Part shown: one piece after another, positions 42,764 to 51,877 of the stretch | Layout: every line of letters begins with the position of its first letter | Position numbering within the stretch: the first letter of the stretch is position 1 | Assembly (NCBI RefSeq): GCF_000620065.1 | Contig: NZ_JHVI01000023.1 | Location: forward strand, 1-64,000 | Reading direction: 5' to 3' | DNA from: Meiothermus cerbereus DSM 11376 | Lineage (GTDB): Bacteria > Deinococcota > Deinococci > Deinococcales > Thermaceae | DNA length: 64,000 bases | Notes under the pieces: model-generated | Databases searched by the model: none | Seen by the model: only the letters and a program-made list of their open reading frames with translations | What the model was told of the DNA's origin: nothing | Translations under genes and position numbers: made by a program

Positions 42764-43903
42764 TCAGTACCGCTTGTCCACCAGGGGCGGCCCTTCCAGG
42801 GCGGGGTCGGCCTGGATATCGTCGAGGCGGATGCCGGTGGCCTGTTGCAGGGCCGGGCCAAGCTGGGGCGGGACGGCCTCGGCCTTGATGCGCAAGGTTA
42901 GCTTGTCGGTTCCACCCTCCTTGGTTTCGACCACCAGCTGGGCACCGCCCCTGGGGTCTATACCAAAGGCCATCAGCATGGGTGCGAGTTCGGTGGGGTA
43001 GAGTTTGACCCCCTTGACCTTGACCATCAAATCGGTGCGCCCGATCACCCCTCTGGGCAGGCACAGCCTGCCCTCTGTGCGGGATACCACCGCCAGGTCG
43101 CCTGTGCGGAAACGAACCATGGGCATCAGGGTACGCGACAGAGAAGTCACCACCAGCTCACCCTTTTCACCCTCCGGGGTGGGCTGAAGCGTCTCGGGGT
43201 CAAGCACCTCGATGATGGCCATCTCGGGAATTTCCCACATTCCGTTCTTTTCCAGGCTCTCCCCTGCTACCACGCCCAGCTCGGAAGTGCCGTAGGCATC
43301 TACAGCGATGCCTCCTATGGCCTGCTCGAGCTTCTCGCGGTAACCCGGCACCGAGGTAAAGGGTTCGCCACCCGCCATCAGTAGCTCGAAGCGGCCTCCC
43401 GCCTGGGCAATCTTCATCGCAAAGCTGGGGTTGCAGACCAGGATCTCGAAACCATACTGCTGCTGTAGCTGAACGATGCGCTCGGCCTCGCCCGGGCCAT
43501 GCGGCAGCACCATGGCGCCAGCCCGCTGCAGGGCCTCGTGGAACAGCCACCCCCCGGCAAAAACGTGGTAGCCAAAAGCCACCAGCGCTTTCTTCCCAGC
43601 CACCCCCAGGCGGCGCATCTGGGCTGCCAGGGCCTCCGCCTGGTACTGCACGTCGTCGGCCGAGAGGTACTCGGGCATCCAGCCAATGGCCGGGCTGGGG
43701 GTCAGGTGCATCAGGGCAGCCCCCTGGGGCGGCCTGGGGTTCGCCTGGATGTAGGCCAGCCACTCCTGCCGGGTGGTAAGGGGTAGGCTGGCAAGCTGCT
43801 CTGGGGTTACACCAGAGGCGTTCACTGTGCTGAGTTTTTGCGCGTAGACAGGGTGTTTTTGCGCGGCGGCAATGACGGTGCGAAGGCGTTGGACTCGATC
43901 CAT
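42764..43903 (-). CDS. PaaK-like acyl-CoA ligase / adenylate-forming enzyme
   Basis: 379 residues, shorter than phenylacetate-CoA ligase (about 430). The adenylation signatures are DAYGTSELG (AMP-binding), MVRFRTGDLAV and GRTDLMVKVKGVKLYP, the hinge typical of PaaK. The N-terminal part and the usual SSGTTG phosphate loop are not evident, so the substrate and even ligase activity are uncertain. Start ATG 43903 follows AAAGGAG; a TATAAT box lies at 43931-43936 on the minus strand without a clear -35. Confidence 0.78.
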   Translation of the reverse strand: MDRVQRLRTVIAAAQKHPVYAQKLSTVNASGVTPEQLASLPLTTRQEWLAYIQANPRPPQGAALMHLTPSPAIGWMPEYLSADDVQYQAEALAAQMRRLGVAGKKALVAFGYHVFAGGWLFHEALQRAGAMVLPHGPGEAERIVQLQQQYGFEILVCNPSFAMKIAQAGGRFELLMAGGEPFTSVPGYREKLEQAIGGIAVDAYGTSELGVVAGESLEKNGMWEIPEMAIIEVLDPETLQPTPEGEKGELVVTSLSRTLMPMVRFRTGDLAVVSRTEGRLCLPRGVIGRTDLMVKVKGVKLYPTELAPMLMAFGIDPRGGAQLVVETKEGGTDKLTLRIKAEAVPPQLGPALQQATGIRLDDIQADPALEGPPLVDKRY

Positions 43904-44002
43904 ACTGCTCCTTTCTGCTTTTCTTAGGCGATTATACGGCCTACTGCCGCGCTTGTACTTCTGTTGAAGCGGGCTGGGCCCTGATCGCAAGGTCTTGGGG
44001 GC

Positions 44003-44305
44003 TCAATCGAACAGGTCGAAGAGTTTAGACAGCTTGCTTTTTTTCTTTCCGCGGCGCTTGTAGGCCTCGTCGTCATCGGTGTCGTAGGGGCTACGCGGTT
44101 GGGCTGGCGGCGCGTACTGTCGGCGGTAGCTATCAAGCTCGGCCTCGTATTCCTGCTCGTACTGCCGCACCTGGCCCAAAAGCTTTTCCAGCTCTCCGCC
44201 GTCGAGCCAGACCCCCCGGCACCTGGGGCAAACATCTATGTGCACACCGTTGCGCTGTATCTCGTTCATACCTGTTTCGCAGTTGGGGCAGATTAAAAGC
44301 GGCAT
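44003..44305 (-). CDS. Zinc-ribbon protein (zf-TFIIB family)
   Basis: 100 residues. CPNC at residues 6-9 and CPRCRGVWLDGGELEKL (about 26-42) form a TFIIB-type zinc ribbon; the remainder is charged, with a Lys-rich end. Role unknown; such proteins are common and may bind nucleic acids. ATG 44305 chosen with GGAGGAG just upstream. Divergent from the next membrane-protein gene. Confidence 0.8.
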   Translation of the reverse strand: MPLLICPNCETGMNEIQRNGVHIDVCPRCRGVWLDGGELEKLLGQVRQYEQEYEAELDSYRRQYAPPAQPRSPYDTDDDEAYKRRGKKKSKLSKLFDLFD

Positions 44306-44452
44306 ATGCTCCTCCACATACCAGCATGCAACAAAAGCGGGTTCGAAAACAGCCAGCCATCACGACAGTTACAACAGCGCGGTCTTCAATGGTGTCGTGG
44401 GTGGTTCGATTATCACCGGGTACGCTCCGGAAGGGCCCTATACTCCAGGGCA

Positions 44453-44824
44453 ATGAGCACTTTAATCGCGCCCCTGCTGATCACTTTTGCTTTGAGTGGA
44501 ATGGCTTTCTTCGCCCACCGCGCCATGAAGCAGATGCACCGCCGCTTGCTCGAGTCCGAGCTTGGGGGACGCAGCTACAACGAGCTGAGCGTGCACCAGC
44601 AACATTTCATCAACGAGGTGGTCAACCACAAATTTCAGCAGTCCCTTGGAGGCAGGCTTGCCACCTTCGTGCTGCTTTATGCGTACCCTACGATCTACAT
44701 TGGCGAAAGGATATTCGGGCGCACCCAATTTAGTGCCATTGAGGTTTTTGGCATTTCCTCCCTGTTCTATTTTGTGGCTCTGGCGCTGGTCGATATGGTA
44801 TCCAGGGCTGTGACCATGGGCTGA
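44453..44824 (+). CDS. Hypothetical membrane protein
   Basis: 123 residues. Hydrophobic segments near 3-22, 66-84 and 93-115, with a polar stretch (about 25-60) rich in His, Arg and Gln between. No family recognised. -10 TATACT is eight bases before ATG 44453, suggesting a leaderless transcript. It converges with the PucR gene. Confidence 0.6.
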   Translation: MSTLIAPLLITFALSGMAFFAHRAMKQMHRRLLESELGGRSYNELSVHQQHFINEVVNHKFQQSLGGRLATFVLLYAYPTIYIGERIFGRTQFSAIEVFGISSLFYFVALALVDMVSRAVTMG

Positions 44825-44878
44825 ATGCCAGGCCAGCCTCAGCGGAATGCCCCAAGATTTTGTTTCGGTGGCAAGAAT

Positions 44879-45592
44879 TTAGCCCTGCCGCTTAAGAAGC
44901 TCCAGCGCAAGCCAGAGCCCAAACCGCTTTTCCGGGCTTTCAAGCTCGCCCAGCATGCCCCGGAGTTGCTCGAGGCGGTAGTAAATGCTCTGCCTGCGCA
45001 CACCCAGCTTGCGGGCTGCTTTGGCAATGTTGAACTGCGCCAAAAGCAGGGCCTCGAGGGTAGCCAGTAAGGTGCTTTTGGGGCGGCTGGGCAGGCGCAA
45101 CAGCGTCCCGAGCTGGCGCTCTAAAAAACGCTGACCCAGCCCAGCCTCGATAAGGGCATCCAGGAGCGACTCCAGCAGGGGCTCGTCCTCACTGACGGCG
45201 GGGCGCAGGATTCGCTCGTGGGCAGCCCGGGTCAGCTCGGCAAAGCGCACCTCGCTGCGAAAAACCAGGATGGGAAACTGCAGCATCCGGGCGGTCTGAA
45301 GCATCTCGGCGGGTACTTCTTTTAGCCACTGCACCAGCTCGAGCCCCAGCCCACCCACCCCGGCCTCGGCCAGCGAGCGCACATAGGCCACGCGGGCTTC
45401 GGGGCTAGTGCGGGCCAGCTCGAGGCCTGTGGAAAGCAAAAGCTCGCCCCCCGAGAGCAGCCTGGCGGCGTCCAGCACCTCCGCCACGTGTACCCAGGTA
45501 ATCTGCCCATCGAGCCTGGCCTGACCCGAAAGCAGTTCGGCCCCTCTGAAAGCGGGGAGCCCCAGGATTTGACGAAGCGTGGGAAGGCTCAT
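44879..45592 (-). CDS. PucR-family transcriptional regulator
   Basis: 237 residues. The N-terminal PucR domain begins MSLPTLRQILGLPAFRGAELLSG and the C-terminal HTH_30 carries NIAKAARKLGVRRQSIYYRLEQL. PucR proteins activate purine, allantoin or pyrimidine catabolic genes. It lies at the 3' end of the pyrimidine-catabolism cluster, 23 bases after the M20 hydrolase gene, so it probably regulates these genes. It lacks the GGDEF-like middle domain of long PucR members. Confidence 0.88.
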   Translation of the reverse strand: MSLPTLRQILGLPAFRGAELLSGQARLDGQITWVHVAEVLDAARLLSGGELLLSTGLELARTSPEARVAYVRSLAEAGVGGLGLELVQWLKEVPAEMLQTARMLQFPILVFRSEVRFAELTRAAHERILRPAVSEDEPLLESLLDALIEAGLGQRFLERQLGTLLRLPSRPKSTLLATLEALLLAQFNIAKAARKLGVRRQSIYYRLEQLRGMLGELESPEKRFGLWLALELLKRQG

Positions 45593-45615
45593 CGGCTCAA
45601 ACCTGGCCCGGGCCG

Positions 45616-46854
45616 CTACCGACCCAGTATCCAGCGCATGGTTTTGTCGGCCAGCCGATCCAGGGCCTGCACCGAGAGCTCGAGGTGCTCTTCTTTGGTG
45701 TCCTCGATTTTGTTGTGGCTAATGCCGTGCAGGCTTTGCACAAACATCATGACCGTAGGAATACCCGCCCTGGCTACCTCGGCGGCGTCGTGCAGCGGCC
45801 CTGAGGGCAGGCGGTGCGAGACCCCGGCCACCTCGCGGATGGCCTCATCGCAAAACTCGATCAGCTCGGGGTGGAACAAAATGGGCTCGATGCGCCAGAT
45901 GGTCTGCCAGTCCGGCGCGGGCAGCCCACCTTCGCGGGCAAAACGCTGGCTGGCCTTTTCTGCTTCAAACTTAAGCCGGGCCAAAGCTTCGGCATCGAGG
46001 TGGCGCTGGTCGAGGGTGATGGTGCACTCGGCCACCACACTGGTTACGATACCCGGCCTGGTTACACAGCTCCCGATGGTCGAGACCCCGCCATTGCGGT
46101 CGGTGATGTTGTAGATTTCGGGGGCCATCTTAGCCGCGGCCAGAAAGGCATCTTTGCGTTTGTGCATGGGGGTCGAACCGGAGTGGGCAGCCTGACCACG
46201 GAAGGTGATGGCGTGACGCTCCACCCCAAACGTACCCAGCACCACCCCTAAAGGCAGACCCATGTCCAGGAGTACCGGGCCCTGCTCGATGTGCAGCTCG
46301 AGGTAGGCCGCCGCATTTTTCTGTTCGAGCTGGGCCTCGAGCATCCGGGAGAGCTCCACCCCACAGCGTCGCAGGGCATCTTCCAGGCGAATGCCGTCCT
46401 TATCGGTGCGGTCTTTTTCCAGTTCGGGCTCCAGGGTGCCCGAGAAGGCCGAGGAGCCCAGCAGGCTGCGGCCAAAGCGGGCCCCCTCCTCGTCGGCCCA
46501 GTCTACCAACCGCACCGTAACGGGGGGCTTTCCCTGGTATTCCTTGGCAATCCGGCGCAGCACCTCGAGGCCCGCCAGCACATTCAGACAGCCGTCCAGC
46601 CAGCCTCCGCCCGGCACCGAGTCCAGGTGGCCCCCAATCAAGAGGGCCTTCTCGCTTTGGCCTTGTAGCGTAACCCAGTTGTTGCCCGCGGCGTCGTAGT
46701 GCTGCTCCACAGGCAGGTCTGCCAGCTTGCTGTTAAACCATTCGCGCGCTTTGAGCCAGGTATCGCTCCAGGCCACCCGCCAGGCCCCGTTTTCATCGGC
46801 GGTGAGTTCGCGCAGTTCCTTGAGTTCGGCCACGGTTCGTTTGGGGTTAAGCAT
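45616..46854 (-). CDS. M20-family carbamoyl-amino-acid hydrolase (likely beta-ureidopropionase)
   Basis: 412 residues of the hydantoinase/carbamoylase group. The binuclear metal site is visible as GGHLDSVPGGGWLDG, WADEEGARFG, LELHIEQGP and SHNKIEDT. In this setting it should hydrolyse N-carbamoyl-beta-alanine to beta-alanine, CO2 and ammonia, the third step of reductive uracil breakdown; N-carbamoyl-L-amino acids or allantoate are alternatives. Start ATG 46854 follows GGAGGG. Confidence 0.88.
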   Translation of the reverse strand: MLNPKRTVAELKELRELTADENGAWRVAWSDTWLKAREWFNSKLADLPVEQHYDAAGNNWVTLQGQSEKALLIGGHLDSVPGGGWLDGCLNVLAGLEVLRRIAKEYQGKPPVTVRLVDWADEEGARFGRSLLGSSAFSGTLEPELEKDRTDKDGIRLEDALRRCGVELSRMLEAQLEQKNAAAYLELHIEQGPVLLDMGLPLGVVLGTFGVERHAITFRGQAAHSGSTPMHKRKDAFLAAAKMAPEIYNITDRNGGVSTIGSCVTRPGIVTSVVAECTITLDQRHLDAEALARLKFEAEKASQRFAREGGLPAPDWQTIWRIEPILFHPELIEFCDEAIREVAGVSHRLPSGPLHDAAEVARAGIPTVMMFVQSLHGISHNKIEDTKEEHLELSVQALDRLADKTMRWILGR

Positions 46855-46900
46855 GGTTCCCTCCAAAAAGCATTCTGTTTCGACCACCTGGTGTGAAATA

Positions 46901-46924
46901 GGGGGCGACGCATTGGCCGCCCCC
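46901..46924. repeat. GC-rich hairpin between the binding-protein and hydrolase genes
   Basis: GGGGGCG pairs with CGCCCCC across a 10-base loop. No T-run follows. Such hairpins after binding-protein genes often protect or partly terminate the mRNA. Confidence 0.5.
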
Positions 46925-46956
46925 CAGCTCAGATTGCTTTCACGCTTTAGTGCAGG

Positions 46957-48042
46957 TTATTTCCAGTCTCGAGCGCGCTTGCCGGTAGCGGCTTCCCAGG
47001 GGCCATAGTCCACCGTGGCCGCTGGGGGGTCTTTGGTCAGAATACCCTGCTCGCGCAAGAGCTGCACCGAAGCCTGATAATCGGCAGGCACCAGGAAGCC
47101 AGCCCAGCCTTTGGTGGTGGCCCCAGCGTTGTAGAGCTTGGCGATTTCGGCCATCTGCCAGGTCTGGTGGCCTTTAGCATCCGCACGGCTGCCGGAGCCC
47201 TTGCAGGTGTTGCCACATACTGGCAGCACGTACTTTTCTACCGTCTCGGCCTGGTTGGCTACCGCCCAGTTCCAGCCCTGAATGGAGGCCCGAATCAGGC
47301 GGGCTGCCACCTGGCGACCGGTGAGGCCCGAACCTTTAAAGTTGCGGTCGTTCAGCACCCGCTCGGTAGTAAAAATCAGGTCTTCCAGCAGGTTGATGCC
47401 CAGGTCGGCCAGCTTGAAGACATCTACCTTGGTCTCGTCGTAGCCCAGCCCGGCAATCTGGTTAACTTCGTTATAGATCATGGCCGAAACCAGCTGCACT
47501 TTGTCGGGGAACACCAGGGCAGGGTCGAAGGGGTAGCTCACCGCAGTTACATCGGGGTTGGTAACCCGCGGGTCGAGCGAGCTGGTCAGGCCACATTTGC
47601 GGAACAGAGCCACTGCGGGGTACTCGTTACCGGAGGGCCAGACTCCTACGCTCTTTCCTTTGAGGTCTTTACAAAGGTCCTTGATGCCGGTGGACTTCAG
47701 CGCAACCAGGGTAAAGCCCGAACGCTGGAAAATCTGGGCCAGGTGCACTACAGGAATACCGCGCTCACGGGCAGTTAGCAGGTCGGCAATCCAGGTTGTG
47801 CCAAAGTCGGCTGCACCAGACTGCACCACCTGAATGGGCGATTGATCACCCGCAGGCAGCAGGTTAACGTCGAGGCCCTGAGCCCGGAAAAAGCCCCGCT
47901 CTTTAGCCACAAAGAAACCAGCAAACTGCGCCTGAGGAAACCACTTAAGCTGCAGGTTCACCTTGACCAGGTTTTGCTGTGCGCTTGCAAGCGACGCCAG
48001 CACGAAGACTGCCAGTACCCAAAAGACCGACCACTTCTTCAT
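46957..48042 (-). CDS. ABC transporter substrate-binding protein (NMT1/THI5-like)
   Basis: 361 residues. A signal peptide (about 1-22, cleavage after ASA) precedes the NMT1 domain starting LQLKWFPQAQFAGFFVAKERGFF, the signature of pyrimidine-type binding proteins such as ThiY. Two cysteines in VCGNTCKG could form a disulfide. The cluster makes uracil, a dihydropyrimidine or a hydantoin the likely ligand. A 265-base gap separates it from the permease gene; TTGACA is present in that gap on the minus strand, but no well-spaced -10 follows. Confidence 0.88.
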   Translation of the reverse strand: MKKWSVFWVLAVFVLASLASAQQNLVKVNLQLKWFPQAQFAGFFVAKERGFFRAQGLDVNLLPAGDQSPIQVVQSGAADFGTTWIADLLTARERGIPVVHLAQIFQRSGFTLVALKSTGIKDLCKDLKGKSVGVWPSGNEYPAVALFRKCGLTSSLDPRVTNPDVTAVSYPFDPALVFPDKVQLVSAMIYNEVNQIAGLGYDETKVDVFKLADLGINLLEDLIFTTERVLNDRNFKGSGLTGRQVAARLIRASIQGWNWAVANQAETVEKYVLPVCGNTCKGSGSRADAKGHQTWQMAEIAKLYNAGATTKGWAGFLVPADYQASVQLLREQGILTKDPPAATVDYGPWEAATGKRARDWK

Positions 48043-48307
48043 CCTTGCCCTCCTTTTTGTGCCAGAACGACTTCAGAAGGTAGCCTACTTCAACCTATAA
48101 CCCTCTTGTCAAGCAATATCTTTATCTTTATTATCTTTCCTCACCTCCTAACCAGCTAACAACGCATGTTTCGTGGCCATGTTGTTTTTCCTCATCAGCC
48201 ACTAGCTGCCTGCAAGTTGTGCGCCACCCAAGCCTGCTTTACCACTCGAGATGCGGGTTTCGCCGCGAAGCGGGGTGACCGAAGGTGCGAGCCTGGCGTA
48301 AGGGCCG

Positions 48308-49273
48308 TCAGCGAAACGATACATGCCACCCCGTGAACTTGCGCTCGAGCCAGGCCACCAGTCCATACCAGGCGATGCCGATAATCGAGGCCACAATAAT
48401 GGCCGACCACACGATGTCGAAACCGAAGCGACCCGCTTCGATCTGGATGCGAAAACCCAGGCCCTGCCCGTTGGCTCCAAAGAACTCACCCACAATGGCC
48501 CCAATCATGGCCAGGGTTGTACCCAGCTTGAGGGCGTTGAATATGAAGGGTAGTGCGTTGGGCAGTCGAAGCCAGCGGTACTGCTGCACCTCACTGGCCG
48601 CATATGAGCGCATCAGATCCAGCGAGAGCGGGTTGACCTCGGTCAGACCTCGAAAGGCATTCACCACCATAGGAAAAAACACCGTAATGGCTACGATGAC
48701 GGCCTTGGAGGGCCAGTCGATTCCAATCATCTTGACCAGCACCGGGGCCAGGGCCACAATCGGGATGCTGCTAAAGACCGTGGCATAGGGCAAAAGACCG
48801 CGCTCGAGGAAGACGTAGCGGCTCACCAGCAAAGCCGTGAGCAAACCCAGGCTGCAACCGACCAGGTAGCCCACCATAGCCTCCAGCACCACGGTCTGGT
48901 AAGCGTCTCGCAAAAGCACGTCCCGCACCTCCAGCAGGGTCGAGAGCACCCGGCTAGGGGTAGGAATCAAGCCCGTAGGAACCTGATAGGCCCGCAACAG
49001 GGCCTCGGCAGCCACCACCACCGCGAGAAGCGTGAGGGCGGCTGGCGTGAAGCCAATAACCGGGTTGGTGATGTTTACAAACTGCTGGGCCACCCTGGCA
49101 ATGCCCCACACCACCAGCAAGAAGCCCAACCCAATCAGGAGCTTCTGGGCACCGGAAGCCGGTTCGGACATGTCCCACCAGGCTGCGATGAACCAGAGCA
49201 ACAACCCAAACCCAAGCCCCAGCAATAGCCACCCCGACCCGTATCTGGCAGCAGGCCCGTATAACGAGCTCAC
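48308..49273 (-). CDS. ABC transporter permease (SsuC/ThiX type)
   Basis: 321 residues with at least six membrane helices. The EAA loop region reads DLMRSYAASEVQQYRWLRLPNALPFIF. GTG 49273 overlaps the preceding permease stop (GTGA) behind GGAGG; the longer frame is shadow. The N-terminal 110 residues contain extra hydrophobic segments before the usual permease core. Confidence 0.9.
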   Translation of the reverse strand: MSSLYGPAARYGSGWLLLGLGFGLLLWFIAAWWDMSEPASGAQKLLIGLGFLLVVWGIARVAQQFVNITNPVIGFTPAALTLLAVVVAAEALLRAYQVPTGLIPTPSRVLSTLLEVRDVLLRDAYQTVVLEAMVGYLVGCSLGLLTALLVSRYVFLERGLLPYATVFSSIPIVALAPVLVKMIGIDWPSKAVIVAITVFFPMVVNAFRGLTEVNPLSLDLMRSYAASEVQQYRWLRLPNALPFIFNALKLGTTLAMIGAIVGEFFGANGQGLGFRIQIEAGRFGFDIVWSAIIVASIIGIAWYGLVAWLERKFTGWHVSFR

Positions 49274-50190
49274 GAACGCACCTCCCCCCGCGTAGCCAGC
49301 CGGGTCTCTTTTGTGGGCACAGCCACCACCTGGCTCGAGCGTCGCCAAGGCGTAAGCAGGCGCTCGAGCCAGTTCACCAAAGCCACCAGCAAAATGCCCA
49401 GCACCGCCGAAGAAAGCATGATCACCCACATCGCCACCACATCCGAGGCCCTCGAGTTCTCCGCCAGCATCTTGCCGATGCCCTGAAAGCTGATGGTGGA
49501 GATTTCAGCCACAATGGCCCCGATCAAAGCCGCCGTCATGGCCACCTTGAAGGCGGTAAACAAATAGGGCACCGAGGCCGGAAAGCGCAGCTTGAGGTAG
49601 GTCTGCCAGTTGTTGGCGTTATAGGTTTTCATCAGGTCGAGGGCCAGGGGGTCGGGGCTTTTGAGCCCCTTGGCCACCCCGATGGTGATGGGGAAAAAAG
49701 CGATATAAGCCGCAATGATGGCCTTGGGCAGCCAGCCCTGCACCCCATACTGCCCCAGCAAGACCACCAGCATGGGCGCAATGGCGATGATGGGCACGGT
49801 TTGCGAGGCCACAATCCAGGGCAGCAAGGCCCGCTCGAAGGCCCTCGAGGCCACCATCCCGATGGCAAAGAAGAAGCCCACCAGCGTCGCCAGCAGCAAG
49901 CCCACCAGCGTCTCGAAGGCAGTCACGGCCGCATTGATGGGTATGGCATTGGGCGAGTTGAGGGGAAACATCAGGTTGGCAAAACCGTTCCAAAGCTGCT
50001 GCGGCGAAGGCAGCACCGGGCTTCTGAGCTGGGTCGCACACTCGAAAGCGGTCTTGCAGGGCAGGGCTGCGCCTGTATCCAAAGCCCGCTGGGCTGCCGG
50101 GATATTGGCCAGGTACATGATGGGCCAGTACAGCGCTACCACCACCAGCGCCACCACCAGCATCGGCACCAGGTTGGGCGAGAGGCGCAT
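49270..50190 (-). CDS. ABC transporter permease (SsuC/ThiX type)
   Basis: 306 residues, paralogous to the next permease; together they would form a heterodimeric channel. EAA region DLMKTYNANNWQTYLKLRFPASVPYLF. A periplasmic loop (about 35-65) has two cysteines. ATG 50190 overlaps the ATPase stop (ATGA). Confidence 0.9.
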   Translation of the reverse strand: MRLSPNLVPMLVVALVVVALYWPIMYLANIPAAQRALDTGAALPCKTAFECATQLRSPVLPSPQQLWNGFANLMFPLNSPNAIPINAAVTAFETLVGLLLATLVGFFFAIGMVASRAFERALLPWIVASQTVPIIAIAPMLVVLLGQYGVQGWLPKAIIAAYIAFFPITIGVAKGLKSPDPLALDLMKTYNANNWQTYLKLRFPASVPYLFTAFKVAMTAALIGAIVAEISTISFQGIGKMLAENSRASDVVAMWVIMLSSAVLGILLVALVNWLERLLTPWRRSSQVVAVPTKETRLATRGEVRS

Positions 50191-51014
50191 CACTCGGTCA
50201 CCTCGTAGCCGTGGCCTTTGCGCAGGGCTTCGCGCACCTCGGTGGCCAGCTCGAAAAAGCGGGCGGTCTCGCGGGTCTCGAAGGTACGGGGCTGGGGCAG
50301 GTCTACCGGTATGACGGTCTCGATTTTTCCGGGGCGGGGGGTCATGACCACAATGCGGGTTGAGAGAAACACCGCCTCGGGGATGGAGTGGGTCACGAAA
50401 ATCACGGTTTTGCCCGTCTCCCGCCACAAGCGCAAAAGCTCCAAGTTCAGGTTCTCGCGGGTAATCTCGTCCAGGGCCCCAAAAGGCTCGTCCATGAACA
50501 AAAGCTGGGGGTCGATGGCCAACGCCCGCGCGATGGAGACCCGCTGTTGCATCCCGCCCGAAAGCTGCCAGGGGTAGTGCCGGGCGAACTTCTCCAGTCC
50601 CACCAGCGTCAGCATCTGTTCGGCCCTGGCCTTGCGCTCAGGCGGCGGAAAGTTCATCACCTCCAAAGGCAGCATCACGTTCGAGAGCACCGTGCGCCAC
50701 TCCATCAGGGTAGGGGCTTGAAAAACATAGCCATAGGCCCGGCTTTTCCGCGCTTCCTCGGGAGTTTTACCCCCGATGCGGATGGTGCCCGCAGAAGGCT
50801 TTATCAGGTCGGCCAGCAAGCGCAACAAGGTGGTCTTGCCGCAACCCGACGGCCCAATCAGGCTGATGAACTCGCCCGGGGCAATCTCGAGGTTGGCGTC
50901 TTTGAGCGCCACCGTTCCGTTCTGAAACACCATCGAGACCCCCTGCACCGATACAATTGCGCCAGGGTTGGAACCTTTAGCGGATAGCTCTGAAGCGGTA
51001 TTGGCTTGCATCAT
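50190..51014 (-). CDS. ABC transporter ATP-binding protein (SsuB/ThiZ type)
   Basis: 274 residues. Walker A GPSGCGKTT, signature LSGGMQQR, Walker B LLFMDEPFGALDE and switch His in FVTHSIPEA. Powers the adjacent two-permease importer. Two tandem ATG codons at the start; GGAA upstream is a weak ribosome site. Eight bases after the LysE gene stop. Confidence 0.93.
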   Translation of the reverse strand: MMQANTASELSAKGSNPGAIVSVQGVSMVFQNGTVALKDANLEIAPGEFISLIGPSGCGKTTLLRLLADLIKPSAGTIRIGGKTPEEARKSRAYGYVFQAPTLMEWRTVLSNVMLPLEVMNFPPPERKARAEQMLTLVGLEKFARHYPWQLSGGMQQRVSIARALAIDPQLLFMDEPFGALDEITRENLNLELLRLWRETGKTVIFVTHSIPEAVFLSTRIVVMTPRPGKIETVIPVDLPQPRTFETRETARFFELATEVREALRKGHGYEVTE

Positions 51015-51022
51015 GTTCGTTC

Positions 51023-51667
51023 CTATTTGTGCCGGTTGCCGGTCAGGGCTGCGGTCAGGCCCAGCCCGATATAGATGCCCCCGGTGACGAGCCGCTGCCC
51101 CTGGGCAAAGCGCGGCTCACGGGCTTTGCGACGCAGCCAGCCCCCGAGTGAGCTGGACAAAAAGGCGTAGGCCCCATCGCTAAGGGTTGCCAGAGCAATA
51201 AACACTACCCCCAACAATAAAAACTGCAACCAGGCCGCACCCCGGGCCGGGTCCACAAACTGCGGCAGGAAGGCAAAAAAGAACAGGGCGGTCTTGGGGT
51301 TGAGGACATTGACCACGAACCCTTGCAGAAAAATTTGCCGCAAGGGCTGGCGTGCTGCCGCACCGAGCTCGAGGGGCTCCCTGGAAAACCACGTCCGCAG
51401 GCCCAAGTACACCAGATAGGCCGCACCCGCATACTTAACCAGACTGAACGCCAGGGCGCTGGAAAGCAAAATGGCCGAAAGGCCCAGGCTGGCCATCAGC
51501 ACGTGCACCATACCCCCACACTGGATGCCCAGAACGCTGGCCACACCCGCCGCAGATCCCTGAGCGGCGCTGCGTGTAACGATATAGAGCACCGCCGGCC
51601 CCGGAATCAGGAGCAAGGCCAGGCTGGCCAAGGCAAACACAAGCAGTTGGTCTGGGGGTATTAGCAT
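51023..51667 (-). CDS. LysE/RhtB-family transporter
   Basis: 214 residues with about six membrane helices. The conserved start LLIPGPAVLYIVTRSAAQGSAAG and LNPKTALFFFAFLPQF match the LysE superfamily of amino-acid exporters. In this cluster it may export beta-alanine or another end product; inferred only from position. ATG 51667 with GAGG upstream. Confidence 0.88.
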   Translation of the reverse strand: MLIPPDQLLVFALASLALLLIPGPAVLYIVTRSAAQGSAAGVASVLGIQCGGMVHVLMASLGLSAILLSSALAFSLVKYAGAAYLVYLGLRTWFSREPLELGAAARQPLRQIFLQGFVVNVLNPKTALFFFAFLPQFVDPARGAAWLQFLLLGVVFIALATLSDGAYAFLSSSLGGWLRRKAREPRFAQGQRLVTGGIYIGLGLTAALTGNRHK

Positions 51668-51724
51668 CTCGATCTACCTCTTAGTGGGATTTTACTGGGG
51701 TTTGCATAAATATTCATTCAGCGC

Positions 51725-51877
51725 CTATCTCCTCCTAAAGTCCCTTTGCGCCAGTACCAAGAGGAGTCCGCCAACCACCGCAAAAAGCGCCCATGCCGAA
51801 CTGCCCCCAAGCGCCAGGATTGCAGCTATCCACAGGCAGATCCCACCCAGCAAATTCAAAACCCATCTCGGCTTCAT
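51725..51877 (-). CDS. Small two-helix membrane protein (50 residues)
   Basis: MKPRWVLNLLGGICLW begins this short frame, which is nearly all hydrophobic apart from the ends (KPR at the start, RDFRRR at the end) and has two helices separated by GGSS. Its ATG immediately follows the dihydropyrimidinase stop (TAG|ATG), so it is probably coupled. It lies between the dihydropyrimidinase and LysE genes on the same strand. No family recognised; it may be a small partner of the transporters. Confidence 0.6.
   Translation of the reverse strand: MKPRWVLNLLGGICLWIAAILALGGSSAWALFAVVGGLLLVLAQRDFRRR

Noticed and set aside
48043-48307. Open frames in the gap between the permease and binding-protein genes
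   Set aside because: No ribosome sites or recognisable products; the gap is better read as a long leader, although its promoter could not be fixed.
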